64,000 nt of DNA, from assembly GCA_030271035.1 (NCBI GenBank), contig JAMBUN010000129.1:186001-250000 (forward strand), read 5' to 3'. The translations under genes and the position numbers were made by a program. The notes under the pieces were generated by a model. It was not told the DNA's origin, did not search any database, and saw only the letters and a list, made by a program, of their open reading frames with translations. Positions 34,405 to 46,704 of this stretch are shown piece by piece (within the stretch, counting starts at the first letter, position 1; every line of letters starts with the position of its first letter). This stretch comes from Microascus cirrosus (Eukaryota; Ascomycota; Sordariomycetes; Microascales; Microascaceae).

Positions 34405-34936
34405 TGTTGTATCAAGAATCTGCGCGCTCTCTGTGATTAAGATAGAGATGAGCTTGGCATTGCTAGGAACACTACCTGAGATGTTTTGAAGGCACGGATG
34501 GAACCGGGTCGAACCTGAACGACATAGGGCCTCCACTTCCCGGCTCGCTTATTTAAAATAATTCGTGCCTTTTTGGGGTACCAGCAGAGTAATCTAGACT
34601 ATAGCTCACTGGAAAGGCTTTTATGTTTAGATACGGGGAATAGCCTAGGCTCGTACCATGGTACAATAATCCCAGCTACAATTAATGGCACATTATTTGC
34701 GTAGGTGCAGGAGTTGAATCATAGCAAATAGGTCGGAAGAGTGCGATACTTTGTAATCCTAGCTCATAGTTTGCCATGATCATAGTAAAGTATCCAATAT
34801 TACGCTTTTGCTTTCCAAATCCCTTTAGAAAATCTTCTCTTGTTTGTGCGTAGCTAAGATTTTGAAGGCGTCACGAATGATGTTGTTGGCGCAGCTGAAC
34901 TGCTCTAGATCGTCACCGTCTTCTATAGAGCGTTAA

Positions 34937-36688
34937 CTAGCAGTTACGACTTTCTCTCTTCGGAAAGTTAGGGGGGTACGTACGAAAAATCTTGCCGTTG
35001 AAGAAGTGAGAATCCTCATCACGAACCTGAGTCGGATCCCATCTATGCATAGATGAAATGATCTGCGTTACAGCTACGCGAGGCACGCGGATCTCATTAA
35101 ATAACTCCAGGCGAGCCGGAATTTCGTCTTCAGACGTCAGGCCGGATAGAAGTACGCCTAAAGCGGCTCCATCTTCAATTGCCATGGCCGCACCTTGAGC
35201 TCGTATTAGTTATGCCGTTGTCAGCTTCTCTTTCCATAGGAAATAGTCTTTGGAACTGACCAGGCGGCATGGGATGAGCGGCGTCCCCAATCACAACAAC
35301 TCGACCTTGAGCGAATTTCTCGAGGGGCTTTCGCCTATACAACCTCCACTGTCCAACATTCTTGCCATGGCTGCGGAGAGCAACATCAGCTTAGCCACCC
35401 TGGTGATTGCACATGCTTCAGTACTTACGTGCAAATAAACTGGATTGACTTCGGGTATTCCTTCACAATCTCGCCTACAAAGTCTTGCTTCGTAGATGTA
35501 TCGTTCCCTATTCAAACCACAATGAGTTATTAGAAGATGATGATAAAGCTAAGGGGGAGAACTCATTACCGGAAGCATCTGTGGAAGCCCCAGGGGGATA
35601 CAGCACTCCTACATTCTGGAGAGCACCTCTAAGTAGCCCTTAGTTTCGACCTTCTCAATTCGACAACGGCATACCAACCTTCGACATCCGTAAAATACGA
35701 TACTCCTATTATTGCCATAGGCGACTCGGACGGATGGATAGCCGTCTTCGAATAAAGAGACAGTTTCAGGGTCAATTCCCAACTTCTCAGCAGGGACCAG
35801 GAAGCGGAGCATCGACATGTAGTGCTCGGATGGGACATCCTTTCCCAAAATCGCCGGTAGGAAATTTGACTGGTCAGGTTAGCCCGGAGGCATCAGAAAA
35901 AAATGTGCGATATATATGTACTTACTCGTATACCGTCAGCTGCAACAACAAGGTCCTTTTTGACACTAGTACCGTCGTCGAAGAGGATGGTACCGTCCTG
36001 ATCTAGTTTTGAGACCATTGTGCCTAAGCGAAGTCGAGCGGTGCGGGGCCGTGCAGCTGTTGGTTCAAGGGCCATATTCCTTAGCTCATTGTGAAGGTCT
36101 ATGCGGTGAAAAATGTACCAAGGGGCCTTGTATTTGGATACGAAATCAGTGACAGGCGCGAGACGCTTCTTTTCCAGATTGCTGGGGTCGTCGTAAATGA
36201 TCACCTGAGTAGATGTCAGCCCAAAGCCTATCGATTTATATCTCGATCAGGATAGTTAACAGGGCTAGCAGAGACGGTATTGGGCTGGTCTAACTAGTTG
36301 AGGCTGAGAGAACAAGCAGGGATATACGTACGTTTTCGGCGACTGTGGCTTGAGTCCGCTCAAAATCCAAGCCATAAAATGCCAAGACACGAGAAGAGTT
36401 AGGCGGCGCCATAATGGCTGCTCCAACTTCATTCTTGAATTGAGATTTCTCGTAAATCTGTTACCAAGCCACATTCTTTTAGCCCGAATGGCTTTGATCG
36501 ACCACTAGGAGAGTAGACTTCCCTACCTCGACATCATGACCACTCTCCAGCAGGGCGATAGCCGCCATCAAGCCACCGATACCAGCACCAACGATACCAA
36601 TCTGCAGAGACTTGCTGCCAACCTTGGGCTCCAAGGCTGCCCGAGGTGGGAGCCAATAAAGGTCCTCCCCGATGTGTTCGGTTGCCAT
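34937..36688 (-). CDS. FAD-dependent monooxygenase, salicylate-hydroxylase type
   Basis: Eight exons on the minus strand: 36688-36527, 36457-36332, 36204-35926, 35869-35679, 35628-35570, 35507-35429, 35370-35261 and 35193-34937; 420 residues. The GxGxxG motif GIVGAGIGGLMAAIALLESG (about 31-50) binds FAD; intron 1 removal joins HDVE to IYEKSQFKNEVGAA. VVAADGIR carries the DG motif, and GRVVVIGDAAHPMPP is the GD motif that contacts the FAD ribose. The family hydroxylates aromatic rings using NAD(P)H. The last intron could end at 35200 instead of 35194, adding two residues (PPAQGAAMAIEDGAAL). It is transcribed divergently from the dehydratase-like gene at 37166. Intact; substrate unknown. Confidence 0.9.
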
Positions 36689-37165
36689 ATTACCGTTTTT
36701 TTGGATGTAGAATAACGGTTAATACGGTATAAACACGGTATCAGGTTATTTTCACTTTCTTCAGCAAGGACGGGGAAGGAGCGAGTATGTAACTGATATC
36801 GCTTGATACATTTGTGTGGGCCGGAACAATTTCCCCGTCTCCGGTCGGTTTAGACCAAACTCCCCACACTCTGGTTGAATTCTGCGGATGTGGAGAGCCG
36901 AGCCGAGTCGACGCAGTCTCCCCAACCGTCCGAGCCTATCAGCTCCCACCTCCCCCACTACCCGCTACACATAGTCAGGCGACGGAGCCGCGGCATCACG
37001 AAACCATGTAACTACATCAATAGAATCGAACCTACACTAATTCGAGCGACCATACCGGTCAAATATCACCTGCCGTTTTTCCCTACCACCCGCTCACAAG
37101 GTATGTGATGTGGCTCCATCAGAAGATAACAAGTTGTATAACCCTCTGACGTCCCTGCTGTTTAG
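36689..37165. promoter_or_regulatory. Divergent promoter with repeated CGG motifs
   Basis: A 477-bp region between the start codons of the FAD monooxygenase (minus) and dehydratase-like gene (plus). Close to the monooxygenase start are TACCGT (36691-36696), AACGGTT (36714-36720), TACGGTA (36723-36729) and CACGGTA (36734-36740), three CGG triplets at 9- and 11-bp spacing plus one CCG. CGG triplets are typical half-sites of Zn2Cys6 regulators, such as the one encoded at 40830-43427. Binding is inferred. Confidence 0.5.
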
Positions 37166-38338
37166 ATGGTTTTCCACGCTATCAAGTCCGTCGTCCCTCT
37201 CCATATTGGGCAATTTATGTTTGTCCGAATCGAAACGGATCAAAACGTCATCGGATATGGCGAGGCAGGCATCTGGGGCCATATCACAGCCGCGGGCACT
37301 GCAATTGAGCGATTTGCCGAGTACCTCGTTGGTAAAGATGCATTCGCGATCGAACACCACTGGAATGTCATGCATCGCTTTAGCTATTTTCAAGGTTTAG
37401 CTATCAACGCTGCCATCTCAGCCATCGATATTGCGTTGTGGGATATCAAGGCTCGTGCACTAAATGTGCCTATCTATGAGCTTCTTGGAGGCGCGTGCCG
37501 CAACAAGGCGAGAGTTTACTGCCATATTTACGAGAAGACGATCGAGAAGGTTCTTGAAGAGTGTAAGAGGAAGAAGGATACTGGGTTTACCGCCTTTGGT
37601 CATATTAACCCATTCCTCGACGAGGGCAATGATCAGGTTTATTTCAAGTCACATGCTAAGAAGATGAATGATGCTATCGCCAATGTCGAGAAGATGCGCG
37701 CTGTGGTTGGCGATGATGTTGACTTACTTGTTGAGCTCCACCGGAGACTAACTCCAGCTGAGGCCATCACCTTCTCTAACGCCATTGAGCACTTGCGGCC
37801 CCTCTTCGTCGAGGATCCTATCCGCCCTGAGAATCCGGATGCTATGGCCCGCGTGGCGGACCGAATCTCAGTCCCCATCGGTACCGGAGAGAGATTCAGC
37901 ACAATCTATGAGTTTCAGGCGTTGCTAGCGCGCAACGCCATCGAGTTTGCGCGAGTGGATCTAGCGTTGTGTGGCGGAATCACGGGGGCTAAGAAGGTAG
38001 CAGCTATTGCGGAGGCACATCAGGTTCAGGTGGTCCCCCATAATCCTTTGTCTCCAATCGGCCTGGCGGCATGTCTGTAACTTTCAGCGGCGATCCCGAA
38101 TTTTGCCGTGCAAGAATACGCTACGGGCTTCGAGTCTGGTGTCTTCCACTCCACAGAAAAGCATCTGGGACACGACATTGTCGACCATGTTCCTGAGGTC
38201 CATGAGGGCTTCGTGGACATTCCATCAGGCCCTGGCCTTGGGGTCAAGCTGTACGATAACGCATCGGATATTAGGCCGGCTCTTGTGCAGCCTATCACCA
38301 TGAGGCCTCATAAAGATGGGTTTATTGTCGACCAGTAG
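37166..38338 (+). pseudogene. Enolase-superfamily (D-galactonate dehydratase-like) gene with an in-frame stop
   Basis: A continuous frame of 391 codons from ATG 37166, broken once by TAA at 38078-38080. The mandelate-racemase/muconate-lactonising fold is clear: N-terminal cap (FMFVRIETDQNVIGYGEAGI), SAIDIALWDIKARALNVPIY, metal-binding strands LLVELHRR and LFVEDPIRP, then IGTGERFS, DLALCGGITGAKKVAAIAEA and VVPHNPLSPIGLAA. After the stop the frame reads on as LSAAIPNFAVQEYATGFESG through VDQ at 38338, just as relatives do, where a Gln commonly follows ACL. A CAA-to-TAA change would explain it. The enzyme class dehydrates sugar acids. Losing about 86 C-terminal residues would probably inactivate it. 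A 15-nt GT-AG span at the stop is too short to be a normal intron. Confidence 0.82.
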
Positions 38339-38711
38339 CTAGGACTTCGGATATCGACGCTTCTTCCATAGACAAATAAATAGAAGGCAAGATCGGAGTT
38401 TCTGACTATAGAACTTAGTTCATGGTATGTGCCTTATAGTTGTCCTCCTTGTCTACGAAAATGAGGTGGATGCCGGAAATGTTCCTGCGTATTATTGCGC
38501 TTAATACTTCAGGTTGCGCCAGAATTGGGAAAATGTAGGTCTTTCGTAGTGGAGATGTCCCTTCTTATTCTAGCTATAAGTCTAGATACAAAGCACCGTC
38601 GGTTACGACGATGGAATGATAGGAAGAGTAACATAGTTCTGATAATGGGGGGCAAAATGAATATGGTTATTTCCGCCAAACCTCTCCTCAGTTCTACTCA
38701 ATAGTTAGCTT

Positions 38712-40503
38712 CTAGTCATTCCATTTATTGGTCATCGCGATAGAAACTAACCTTTCTGCGCCGTCATGGACAAAAACACTTACTCCAGGAGTGTCACCAC
38801 CACTGATCTCAAGAACAAGGCGAGCACCGGGCTCGACAACGACGTTAGTCGGCCAAATTTCCACATCTACGGCATACACCTCCCCTGGAATAACGGGCTG
38901 CACATCTATAGAGAAGTAGTCACGATGTGGCAGCCACTCGCGGTGGCGATGGTGGTCCTTGTTCACCTTGCGCAGGCTTACGCGCTGGCAGCCCTTGGTA
39001 AGGGGTATAGGGTTGCCGGCGGTGCCAGTATAAAGAATCTCCTTGCCCTGAGAATCAAAGTGACGCACGGTCAGGAAGAGGTCAATATCCTTTGGGGCCG
39101 ATCGGCCTAGGACAGGTGTGGCGGAGACGTTCAGGTGGGCGACGATATGTCCTGTGATCTCAATCTCGGTTTCGAAGGGAGGCGTGCTGAACTGGATAAA
39201 TTTGGGATTGTCGGGGGTGCTTGGGACCTCATACGAGAGACGGCCGATGGCTGCGCTGGGGTCGAACGCCTCCGGCTGCTCGGAAAGTGTGCTATCCCGG
39301 TGCAGGTAATACCTAGTGTACCGAGTCCTGGCCAATGGCCATTCGTTTTCTGTGCGTCGAGAATATCCCACCTTCTCAGCGTGGGGATCATTGTAACCAA
39401 CGTCGCCCTTGCGCACGACCATGTCAACGGCTGGCTGTTGACCTTTAGTCCAGCCAGCGTAGTCGTTTCCTTTGAGGAAAGTACTGAGGAAGCTCTTCTG
39501 TACTTCAACCTCCTCGTCATCATAAAAGGGCAAGTCATGGCGGCCAACGCCCAGGCGGAGGAACTTGTACTGAGAACCGGAAAAGAGGTAGCCCAGGATA
39601 TTGCCGCGTAAATGCACCGCAATGTTGCCCCAATTACCAGCCGATAGCAACGGGACCTCAATATCTTCAAGATTGTACTCCTTTGAGGCGTAGTAAGGGT
39701 CATCGCGGAAGAAGTGGGCAGCGTTATCCACCGCCTGGTCGCGTAGGTTCGCTGCCAACTCCTCCTCGCTCAGGTCGCCTTCAATTGTATCAGGACCCCA
39801 ATTCCGAGCGGCCTTTCCAGGAAGGCCGTACTGGTTGCTCTTACATTGCCGATTGAACCAGAACTCCAGGAATCTCATAGTCGCAATACCACCTTGGCGA
39901 CTCCGGTCCCGGTAGTAGTCGGCCATTCCCTCATACGGGACGATACAGGCGAGACCCTTTGGCCGACGAGCCGCAACGCGCCATTGACTTCCTGCAAAAT
40001 AACTGATGCCAAGAAGACCGATATTTCCATTTGACCATGGTTGCTCGGCAGCCCACTCAATTACCTCGAAGAAGGCGTCGGTAGTGTTCTGCGACATGGT
40101 GTCCAATAGGCCAGGGGATTGACCACATCCAACCTCATCGGCACGGAGAACGGCATAACCCTCGTTGGTCCAGAAGCCTGGGTCCGGGGTCTCAAATGAC
40201 GAATGAGCAGATTTGTGCGTCGGATTAATCTCGTCGAAAGAGTGCTTCAGGAAGCTAACAGTGACACTGGGTTAGCCATGGTCATGTTTCGGATGGTTCA
40301 ACTTACTCTCCATAAGGAATATCTTTCCCGTAAGGTCCGTAGGTAACCAAAACAGGAGCCTTTTCGACATCCCTTGGGCGATACACGTTTGCCCGGACAA
40401 CAGTCTTCTTGTTGCTCTTCAGCTGAATACTAACATTCTGCTCAAAAATGTAAGGGAAGGCTTCCGTCTCAACGGTGCTTATGTCTTTGATAGCGTTCGG
40501 CAT
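38712..40503 (-). CDS. CocE/NonD-family serine hydrolase (X-Pro dipeptidyl-peptidase-like)
   Basis: Two exons, 40503-40307 and 40254-38712, 579 residues. MPNAIKDISTVETEAF opens the protein, then PVLVTYGPYGKDIPYGD spans the intron. GYAVLRADEVGCGQSPG and GNIGLLGISYFAGSQW follow, giving the nucleophile Ser at about 150 in GxSxxG-like context. Downstream, LGVGRHDLPF supplies the region of the catalytic His, and the C-terminal jelly-roll domain (HIVAHLNVSATP, DIDLFLTVRHFD, GARLVLEISGGDTPG) is complete. Relatives hydrolyse esters or amides, including cocaine esterase and bacterial X-Pro peptidases. No signal peptide, so likely cytosolic. It converges with the dehydratase-like gene, 373 bp apart. 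Confidence 0.92.
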
Positions 40504-40829
40504 TTTCGTTTCAAGATGGGTTCTAGTTTCACTTCAATACGCTGGCTTCGCAAATCACTATCATGAAAAAGCCCGTATCGCAGCTTTTGAAAGGTATGTT
40601 GGGATGGCCCCCACTCACCTTGCAGCTGCCTTTCCATACCCTACTCCTCCATCTCACCACATCCCGCAATCTCCACCGGACCCGGCATGTGGTGTACCCG
40701 GGCCGAAGCCCACGGACGGCATTGAAAACACATTCCCTCACAAGGCTTCACCCTATACTAACCGACAAAGCCGGTTTCCTCCACCTGGCGCCGAAGTCTT
40801 GCTATCTACTTAGTGCTCTAAGTTATTGG

Positions 40830-43427
40830 TCAGTCCAACTCAAATTCATAGTTATGTGCGGCATTGCCGAGGTTCGTCAGGACGTGGCAAATTTCTTGAA
40901 CCTCGGTCGGCATTTGGTTATCCTTCCAATTGTGCTCCAGCACCTCCTTGAGACGCTCCATCACCCCCGAGGGATTTTCTAGGGGTATAATCTGTGAATC
41001 GGAACCTCGCAACCCGAGACGGACGTGAATGCTCCAGATTTGGTGCTCGTGAGAGTCATCGCCATCCAAAACACAAACGTCACGCCGTCGTTCATCCACG
41101 CCCGGGCTTTGTCCCACATGCCGTATTGAAATAATTCCATGCCACCAGAGGATAATAGCGGCGTGGAACAGCGCAATAGCGTAGACGTCGCACAGAGAGG
41201 CAGCCGGGCAACGGCGCGCGGCGTGAATAAGGCGACCTGTTCGCCATAGAGCAGCGCGGTGTTCCGTGCTTGCGAACGACCTGCCGTCGTATGCTGACTT
41301 GGGGATTATCACCTTGTTACGCAGCGGCAGCGAGTTGAGCTCAGGTAGCAGGAGATTTTCCGGAGATATCAGGGCATGCATTGACACAACCTCGTACAGA
41401 AGGTCCGTCTCGTGGGAGCTCTTGACCCTTAGGGACTCGGAGCCAAAGAGCTTCAGCACCGATGACAGTTCCGAGCGTCGCGATGAGAGTAGCAGGGAGC
41501 TCCACGTACTAGTGTCTCTACTCATGGACTTGAGTTGGTGGCATTCTTTGACGAGGCTCCAGAGACCGGCAAGGAAGCCAAAGTTGGCAAAGTCCACGTC
41601 GATCAGGTCGCGATGAATAGCTATAAGTGCTGGATCGCGCATGATTTCACTGAGACAGATAGGCCGAGGGCGTCTTGGTGGGTCTTGTGATGACGTCATC
41701 TCATCCCTCCATTGAGCCGGTGTCTTTGCCCTCCAAAGTCTGCGTGGTGCTGGCAGTGGTATTTTCATGTCGCCGTAGGACGACATGACCTGGCTTCCAA
41801 GTGACATAGATACATGCGCATCTATAATGTAAGCAGCATAGATGAGTCGCCTCCGTGACTCAAGGTGGGCCCACTGACGCCATGCAGCCTCGAGGGAGCG
41901 ATTGTCTAGGCCGGCGAGGGTAGAAAGGCCCCAGCTATCGCGCTCTAGCGCTCCCTGGAGGTGGCTGCCGTTCTTAATGAGGACCTGGAGACATTTGGAG
42001 CAGGCTTCGGCGAGGGCGATTTTTCGCCTTACGCCGCTAAAGAAGGCCATGTATTGCTGGAGAAAAAAGCCTTGGACGATGCCGATGTCCAGAAGATCTG
42101 CATTGTCCTCTTCCCACTAGCCACCAAGGAATGTTAGAATTAGGGGGCTCGCGGAGGGGATCACAACGTATCTTACTGTTCGGAAAGACGATATCCTCAC
42201 AACTTCTTGCATGGCGAAGCCGAACTTGCGAGCGGAGCCGGACCCCGCATTAACGGCACCCATGGCAACCATTGCACCTAGTAATTCCGGCCGCTGTTCA
42301 TTGAGCCGTAGGGTCGGTAGGTGAAGGATGTCGTTGATGTAGACGGCTCTCTGGTCTTTCGTATAGTTACGGATGAGTGTGTTGAGCGTCTCGGTGCAAG
42401 GAAACGCGGTGAGAATCTGGGCGGCTTTGGCTTGTGATGTGGTATTCAATATCATATTGAGCATGCGGTCCCGCGAAGCGTTCGACAGCGGCGTTCTCAA
42501 TGCTGAATTGTCGAGGCTGTGACTTAGCCTAGGGACCCTGAAGCCTTCCTCGCCAGCAGCTAGATGTGGGAGCTCCATCTGGAAATTCTCGCTGTGCTGT
42601 GGCTCCCAGGAACCCGTCACGGACAAAGTCTCCTGGCGTTCTGCTGTCGCAGCGGAGGTATCGGAGACAGCGGAAATCTCAACTTCTGGCATCAAGTTCG
42701 CGTCCGCACTCGGGACGTCGAACTGCTCCCGTAGGGATGAGAAATCGGTGGCAGCCAAATCCCAATTAGGTTCGAATGGGAATCCTTCAGCAATCTGAGG
42801 AACCTGTGCTGAAAGGTCGAGGAGATCCGGGAGGTCCAACGAGCCAAGAAAGGCTTGCATGGACGGCGATGCATCGTCCACGTCTCGATGGGGTTCCGAG
42901 CCTGGCAGTCCAGGTATTTCCGGTGCGGCCGATGCTGGTGGCGTGGACTGTCCAGTGACGTCTACGTCAGGAAACGAGGAGCGTTCTGGTTGACCATTCT
43001 CGTTGTGGTCTTGATTGAAATGACGGTTCTGATCCTGGACTGGGCTTTGAGCCGGAATCAAGTCTTGGCAGTCGTCAGGATATGTGCACTCCAGACCCTT
43101 GGTGACACATCGCTGGCAGGGCTTCTGCTCAGAGCATTTGGATTTGCTTGACGCGCACTGCCTGCAAGCTTGACGCACTCTGTCGGCAGTACTGTGTGAG
43201 CGCGATTGTTCGGGCCTTGGTTCGTCGTCGACGTGGGTCAACGCATGTCTCTTGAGTATATCCACTCGGCCAAATGATTTGCCGCAGAAGGTGCACAAGT
43301 AAGGGCGCTGTCTTGTATGTGAGCGGACATGCCGAACCAGATGTTCCGTCCGGTGGTAGCGACGCTGACACTGGGAGCACTGGTACAAGCCTTCTTCGTC
43401 CCCCCGGCTTGCAGTCTGGTCGCACAT
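40830..43427 (-). CDS. Transcription factor with two C2H2 fingers plus Zn2Cys6 and fungal-specific regulatory domain
   Basis: Two exons, 43427-42177 and 42116-40830, 845 residues. Tandem C2H2 fingers (C17/C20/H33/H37 and C45/C48/H61/H65) are followed by a Zn2Cys6 binuclear cluster with Cys at 88, 91, 98, 104, 107 and 114. An acidic, Ser/Pro-rich linker comes next, then the fungal regulatory middle homology region (for example LTAFPCTETLNTLIRNYTKD, WEEDNADLLDIGIVQGFFLQ, SRRRLIYAAYIIDAHVSMSL). Combined C2H2/C6 proteins are a known ascomycete class and often control neighbouring catabolic or secondary-metabolite genes. It is the natural candidate regulator of the 33-43 kb genes and of the CGG motifs at 36693-36738 (inference). 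Intact. Confidence 0.93.
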
Positions 43428-43789
43428 TCGGGATTGCGGGAACGTGGGAAGTGATCATGTGAGTAAAATTGAGAGCGAGGCCGAGGCGTATACGGGAATC
43501 GAGACGTCTGTTGGACACGGTGCCTTGCCATACACTCATCGACCCTGGCGCGGTCAATACGGAATGTCGCGGCGAGACGGGATGAGGGAGGAGAGGAGTT
43601 CGTGGCGACTCTACGGAGCTCTCGGGAATACAGGGGACCCCACAGCAGTAGCAACTGCCGATCCCACAAAGGGGGCGCGCCACCGCAGTAAGCCCCGCTT
43701 TTCCTGGGCAACACGCACCTACGAAATTTAGTGTCTTGCTAACCTTCAATGTATATCAGTCTACAGCCCTAGTAGTACAATTACGCTAA

Positions 43790-44540
43790 CATGCAAATTA
43801 CTGAAGCCGTCACAGAGGCTCACCGCCGCAGAGGGTCAAATAGAGGCTCAGATTGTATCTCAATCACTATCTAAGGAATCTCTTACCTAATCTCTATGAG
43901 CTCCTGCTCCTGATGTGCCTCTTGTTCTAGCCTCTTATCCGTTGGGCCCTCGAACTGCGTAGAAATAAGAGCCTCATCCGGCTCATCAACTAGAGCCTCA
44001 AAGCTCCTCTGATAGCTACGTGGATTGGCTGTGCCGGGCTCGTAGCTATCTTGATACTGAATCTAAGGGATAGGCGGCGCAGATAAAGGTGGCAGAGCAT
44101 CGCGCCGCTCCTCAAATTGAGCTATCTCGAAGCCTGAGGCTAGCCTATTCGTAGACGTCCTCCCCTGGCCTCTCTTTGCCCTTGGATTCGAGGTCTTGAT
44201 GGTCCCCTTAGGCCGGCCCTTCCCTTAGACTATCACAGGATTCAAAGGGCCCGGTCTTGAAGGCGGCGGGCTCGGATTCGAAGGCGGGAGGGGGCCTAAG
44301 ACGGATCGTGGCAGCAGCTTCAGCCTCACACTGCCACCACCAGTGCTGATCGAACTATGCGAGCTCTAGCGGCTCATGGTTGTAGAGAATATGCCGGCAC
44401 GGGAGCACCATCATGGCTCTAATTGGACAACTACAAGGGCCATCCAGGCACTTGAGAGACCCATTGCGCTCTTTCGGGATAGCCTGGAGCTCGAGTATAA
44501 TAGCCTCAAGGGCCTGGGGCACAACCTTCTCTCGCACGAG
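43790..44540 (-). pseudogene. MULE transposase C-terminal relic with SWIM zinc finger
   Basis: On the minus strand, about 44345-44540 reads VVPQALEAIILELQAIPKER, then GPCSCPIRAMMVLPCRHILY: the CxC...CxH signature of the SWIM finger that ends MULE/FAR1-type transposases. Downstream frames to about 43800 are broken by stops but keep the Pro/Ser/Glu-rich tail style of these proteins. It may belong with the N-terminal MULE relic at 46920-48457, with transposon P4 lying between them. Confidence 0.6.
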
Positions 44541-44707
44541 GGATAGAAGAACCGTATTGAGTGGGTGTGGTGTAGCCGGACTCTCGTTTTCTCCGCATTG
44601 TTTCTTTTGTCGGCCGGGCCGGATGGAGCCGGGCCCCGTTCAGGGGTCGGCCCCAGTCGGCACCAGGATGTATTTAGCTGGGGGGAGCCCCAATACTCAA
44701 ACTTTTA

Positions 44708-46582
44708 AGTCGGCCCCAACTTGTGGAACCCCCCCCCCCCCCTTCTGTGGACCCCGCGAAAATTTGGCTTCCAAAAACACCACTACCATCTTCAGTCATC
44801 AAATTCTTCTACATCTAGATTGATTTCAATACATGAGGCTATAGAACTGATACTTTCGGCATCGCTGCTTCCATCAGAACTAATAATAACCTCTGAATCC
44901 TCTTCTTGAGCCCTCCCGATCGCTTTGATATTCGCGAACTTCGAATTTGGACTAGTTTCGACCCTCTGCCGTTCTTAGACCTTCAATCTGGCTCTCTAAG
45001 GCCTGAACCTTAGCTTCAGCGGTAGCCAATTGGTAGTTCTTTTCTTCAAGGGCCTTTGAGACCACCTTTTGGAAACGAGGTCGTTGAGTTGTGGTATGTT
45101 GATTGACCAAATTCGATTCATATATCTGGTCCCTGAGGTCCCTTTGCCTTCTGCGGAGTCCAAGGCATGATAGAGGGACTGGGGCCATATATAAGTCCCT
45201 GGGATGCTGAAATCGACCTCTTAGGTGCCTGCAGAGTATGTATAATATCCTGAAATGTCTGTCCTGGCTGGAGGACTATGTCCTTTAATAGAAGGCCGCT
45301 TATCAGAGGTTTGGCCATATTGATAGGCCAAAGTCCAGGAGCTTTCCACCTGCTCTTGATATTTTGGGTTATTAGACCTGTTATACGTGCCTTCTGATAG
45401 CAGTAGAGGAAGTTTCTCTTCCTAACTACTGTAGAATCCGTTACCTGGATAAGGAAGTCGATTTGTTTCCGATATGCTGACTTCAGTGAGCTGAAGACAG
45501 CTGGGTCTAGTGGCTGAAGGACGTGGGAGGTATGTGGAGGCAAGAAAATAGATGGATGCGATGCTAGAAGCAGAGATACATGAAATTATCAGTTGTATGA
45601 CTTCTATGGCCATCTATAACTAGAAGGCGTTGCTCATTCGGGTCGGCCAGCTTAGTATAAGGAATAAAGACCTTTTAGAGCCATTCAACTGCAGTATTGT
45701 TGGTAGTCTAGCTATTTTCGGTCGTTGTAAACTGCCAGTCCTTGAAGGCGCCTAGTTCTTTTAGGACCCATTGCTTCTGGACTGATTTTCCCTTGAAAAT
45801 AACTAGTGGTGGTAGGGCTCGACCGGTAGCTGAGATACATTCGATATACAAGGGCTAAATACGAGATCCAGGCTGTTTGTTTTAAACAGTCCGTTTCTCA
45901 GTAGTCCTAAGGACTACCCTATTACCTCTATGTCCTTCTAAGAGGCCTGACTCGTCCATTTATATCGATTTTCTGGTTTGATCTTCTTAATATCAGGAGG
46001 TTAGAGGTAGTGGAACCAGGACTTGATTACCTCGGTTGTGGCGCTATTGATACGCTTAGAATCTATGGATTTGCTTCTCAAGACCTTAATAGAAGGGTTT
46101 CTCTTTAAAAAGGCCTCGAACCATCCTTTTCCAAGTGGTTGGGTGTCTCCTTGCGTCCGTAAGATCCTCTCAGCAAAAACGCGGACTTGTTTATGGGTTG
46201 GAGGAAGTCCTAGGGCTCCCTGGGTCAAGACCTATGTAGTTAGGAGGTTTTCCTGGGTCGGACTGAGTCTCTGGAAGCTAGTGAAGGCCTCTTTTCTTAA
46301 CTGACGGCCTTTTATCCTATTTATAATAGTCGTTTTTAGGATACCCTATTCCTTAGCTGCCTTGGATTTCGACATCCCATTTACGATAGTGTTGAGTGCA
46401 TCTTGAAGGTCTTCTGCGTCATAATTCTTCATTTTTCATACGAAAAGCCGGATATCAAGTTTGAAAATGTTTGGATTCGAAATGGTGGGAATATGAGGGT
46501 TTGAAGTTGGTTTGGGCTGAAATGGCGGTGTGGATTTATGGGTGTCCACAGAAGGGGGGGTCCACAAGTGGGGGGTCCGACT
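44708..46582 (-). mobile_element. Pogo/Fot1-like transposon P4, relatively well preserved
   Basis: Flanked by TA (44706-44707 and 46583-46584). TIRs begin AGTCGG and include a C/G run and CTTCTGTGGAC blocks. On the minus strand the transposase would start near 46432 (MKNYDAEDLQDALNTIVNGM) and soon meets a TAG. The CENP-B HTH segment (LPPTHKQVRVFAERI, KGWFEAFLKRNP; 46228-46001), MDESGLLEGHRGNRVVL (about 45910-45960) and PPHTSHVLQPLDPAVFSSLK (45543-45118) are all legible. A handful of stops and frameshifts separate them. Same subfamily as P5 by TIR and internal sequence. Confidence 0.88.
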
Positions 46583-46704
46583 TAATGAACAAGATTGTTT
46601 TCCCCTGATCCGGGAACCCACGGAGCGTGAGGTTCGAGGGACCATTGTGTGTAATATGAACTGAACGATTTGACCTGTCGCCCGCGTGGGCTCGTTTTGA
46701 CTGG

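Noticed and set aside
38075..38090. 15-nt GT...AG span that would remove the stop in the dehydratase-like gene
   Set aside because: Far below the size of a spliceable intron; a point change is simpler.
44729..44742. Run of C residues as a possible assembly artefact
   Set aside because: It lies in the P4 terminal inverted repeat, where the opposite end has a matching G-rich block, so it is part of the element.
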